This document shows, in pieces, positions 5,588 through 6,076 of a DNA stretch of 6,076 nt. Source of the stretch: Propionibacteriaceae bacterium (GTDB lineage: Bacteria > Actinomycetota > Actinomycetes > Propionibacteriales > Propionibacteriaceae); contig JAIRKB010000253.1 in assembly GCA_031260385.1 (NCBI GenBank), positions 1 to 6,076 of the forward strand. The letters run 5' to 3'. A program made the position numbers and the translations under genes. The number at the start of each line of letters is the position of its first letter. The stretch's first letter is position 1. Under the pieces are notes generated by a model. The model was not told the origin of the DNA and did not search any database. It saw only the letters and a list, made by a program, of their open reading frames with translations.

Positions 5588-5826
5588 CAGTCGAGGCCTG
5601 ACCAGTCGGTTCGTACGATCGAAGCCAGATCGGGGTAGAGGTCTTCCCCTCTAGCCCGCACCACTGCCGCAATCTCTGCGTCTCGTCGGTATCCCCGCGC
5701 TCGGTCCAGGTAGCTTATCGACTGCCTTAGGGCATCCGACCGACTATTGGCCCGCCCACTAGCCACCTCAAGATCCAAAGTCGCCAATTCTTCTTCGGTA
5801 AGCCGCACCGCAATTTGCGTAGTCAT
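5587..5826 (-). CDS. mazE: Ribbon-helix-helix antitoxin partner of MazF
   Basis: A 79-residue antitoxin. TQIAVRLT (3-10) is the DNA-contacting beta strand of a ribbon-helix-helix fold. EEELATLDLEVAS (11-23) is helix A, and after a GRANSRS turn, DALRQSISYLDRA (31-43) is helix B. The acidic tail with DLYPDLASIVRTDWSGLD (62-79) is the expected toxin-binding part. It sits directly before mazF with a one-base overlap, the usual antitoxin-first order. It should repress its own operon by binding the palindrome at 5844-5867. The start at 5826 follows a TAGACT -10 by six bases and has no properly spaced Shine-Dalgarno, so the message is probably leaderless. The symbol reflects position and partner: the fold is RHH, not the AbrB type of E. 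coli MazE. Confidence 0.9.
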   Translation of the reverse strand: MTTQIAVRLTEEELATLDLEVASGRANSRSDALRQSISYLDRARGYRRDAEIAAVVRARGEDLYPDLASIVRTDWSGLD

Positions 5827-5832
5827 ACCCCC

Positions 5833-5838
5833 AGTCTA
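5833..5838 (-). promoter_or_regulatory. -10 element of the mazEF-rhuM operon, leaderless start
   Basis: On the minus strand TAGACT is followed by six bases (GGGGGT) and then the ATG of the antitoxin, which places the transcription start on the A of that ATG. No -35 resembling TTGACA lies at the right distance. The zone where it would lie is occupied by the palindrome. Confidence 0.55.
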
Positions 5839-5843
5839 TCACC

Positions 5844-5867
5844 CCTGCATACCAAACGGTATACAGG
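5844..5867. promoter_or_regulatory. Palindromic operator candidate for antitoxin autoregulation
   Basis: The minus strand reads CCTGTATACC, GTTT, GGTATGCAGG: two 10-base arms with a single mismatch around a four-base spacer. It overlaps the spacer and -35 zone of the antitoxin promoter, so a bound ribbon-helix-helix antitoxin or its toxin complex would block RNA polymerase. Position and symmetry are seen; binding is inferred. Confidence 0.6.
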
Positions 5868-5881
5868 CTTCCTCGAATGCA

Positions 5882-5969
5882 GTCCGCCAGTTAGGTCGTT
5901 TGTCGGTGGGTTTGGTACGGTTCGTACCTTCTAATACGTAGCAAACCCACCGCCAACAGCCGAGCGGAC
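5882..5969. repeat. Nested inverted repeat between the P-type ATPase and mazE
   Basis: CGGTGGGTTTG (5904-5914) pairs perfectly over 11 bases with CAAACCCACCG (5942-5952). Inside the 27-base loop GTACG (5915-5919) pairs with CGTAC (5923-5927). Outside, GTCCGC (5882-5887) can pair with GCGGAC (5964-5969), giving a three-tier structure. It lies just past the stop of the minus-strand ATPase gene and could stop or stabilise that transcript, but no T run follows on either strand. It might instead be a mobile palindromic element or a small structured RNA. The 5868-5980 gap holds no coding sequence that I can see. Confidence 0.65.
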
Positions 5970-5980
5970 AACGACTAGGG

Positions 5981-6076
5981 TTAGAGGAGTTCGCCGTACT
6001 TTCGGACGAACAGATACTTGACTAGGGTGACTAGGAGCATGTAGCAGATCACGGTGGCGATCAGGATGCCGAAGTA
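5981..6076 (-). CDS. C-terminus of a P-type cation ATPase, probably Mg2+-transporting (5' end outside window)
   Basis: The minus strand is open from the window edge to TAA at 5983-5981 and gives 31 residues. A hydrophobic segment YFGILIATVICYMLLVTLVK is followed by YLFVRKYGELL. A last transmembrane helix, then VK, an aromatic and a basic/RKYG tail, is how MgtA/MgtB-type magnesium P-type ATPases end. No catalytic motif is within the window, so this rests on a short tail alone. Another P-type ATPase or an unrelated membrane protein is possible. Confidence 0.55.
   Translation of the reverse strand, partial: YFGILIATVICYMLLVTLVKYLFVRKYGELL

Overview
The window looks like chromosomal DNA of a high-GC Gram-positive bacterium (Actinomycetota). 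Lines of sequence counted by hand in the housekeeping-type genes are about 57-68% GC. The MazEF pair, the metallo-beta-lactamase-fold hydrolase and the tandem ABC-2 permeases all resemble actinobacterial versions. Several genes have a TAnnnT -10 hexamer 6-7 bases before the ATG, the usual layout for leaderless actinobacterial transcripts. The genus cannot be read from the sequence.

Layout. On the plus strand are the 3' end of an ABC-2 permease gene (1-402), a second, paralogous permease (399-1199) translationally coupled to it through an ATGA overlap, an MBL-fold hydrolase (1240-1896), and a multi-pass membrane protein of the YwaF/TIGR02206 type (1954-2667) that appears to have its own leaderless promoter. 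The plus-strand block ends at a hairpin shared with a convergent gene. From 2692 to the end, everything is on the minus strand. In order of position these are a lower-GC membrane-anchored leucine-rich-repeat protein (2692-3855), a 59-residue winged-helix protein (3996-4175), a GNAT acetyltransferase (4318-4773), a decayed RhuM-family gene (4849-5255), a MazF toxin (5267-5587) and its ribbon-helix-helix antitoxin (5587-5826), and the last 31 codons of a P-type cation (probably Mg2+) ATPase (5981-6076).

How the genes relate. The two permeases should form the membrane part of one ABC exporter whose ATPase is presumably encoded just before the window. The antitoxin, toxin and rhuM remnant are packed as one operon: the antitoxin and toxin overlap by one base, and the rhuM Shine-Dalgarno overlaps the toxin stop codon. 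Its promoter carries a 24-bp near-perfect palindrome that probably serves as the antitoxin's autoregulatory operator. The rhuM gene keeps its N-terminal HTH part and a recognisable C-terminal part in another frame, with the middle missing, so this accessory segment looks partly decayed.

Most worth a second look are the rhuM remnant behind mazEF, a perfect 11-bp inverted repeat inside it, the nested inverted repeat between the ATPase and the antitoxin, the compositionally distinct LRR surface protein with a structured leader, and an excess of the tetranucleotide CTAG across the window. I see no clearly new multi-gene system. The mazE-mazF-rhuM arrangement is the closest candidate.
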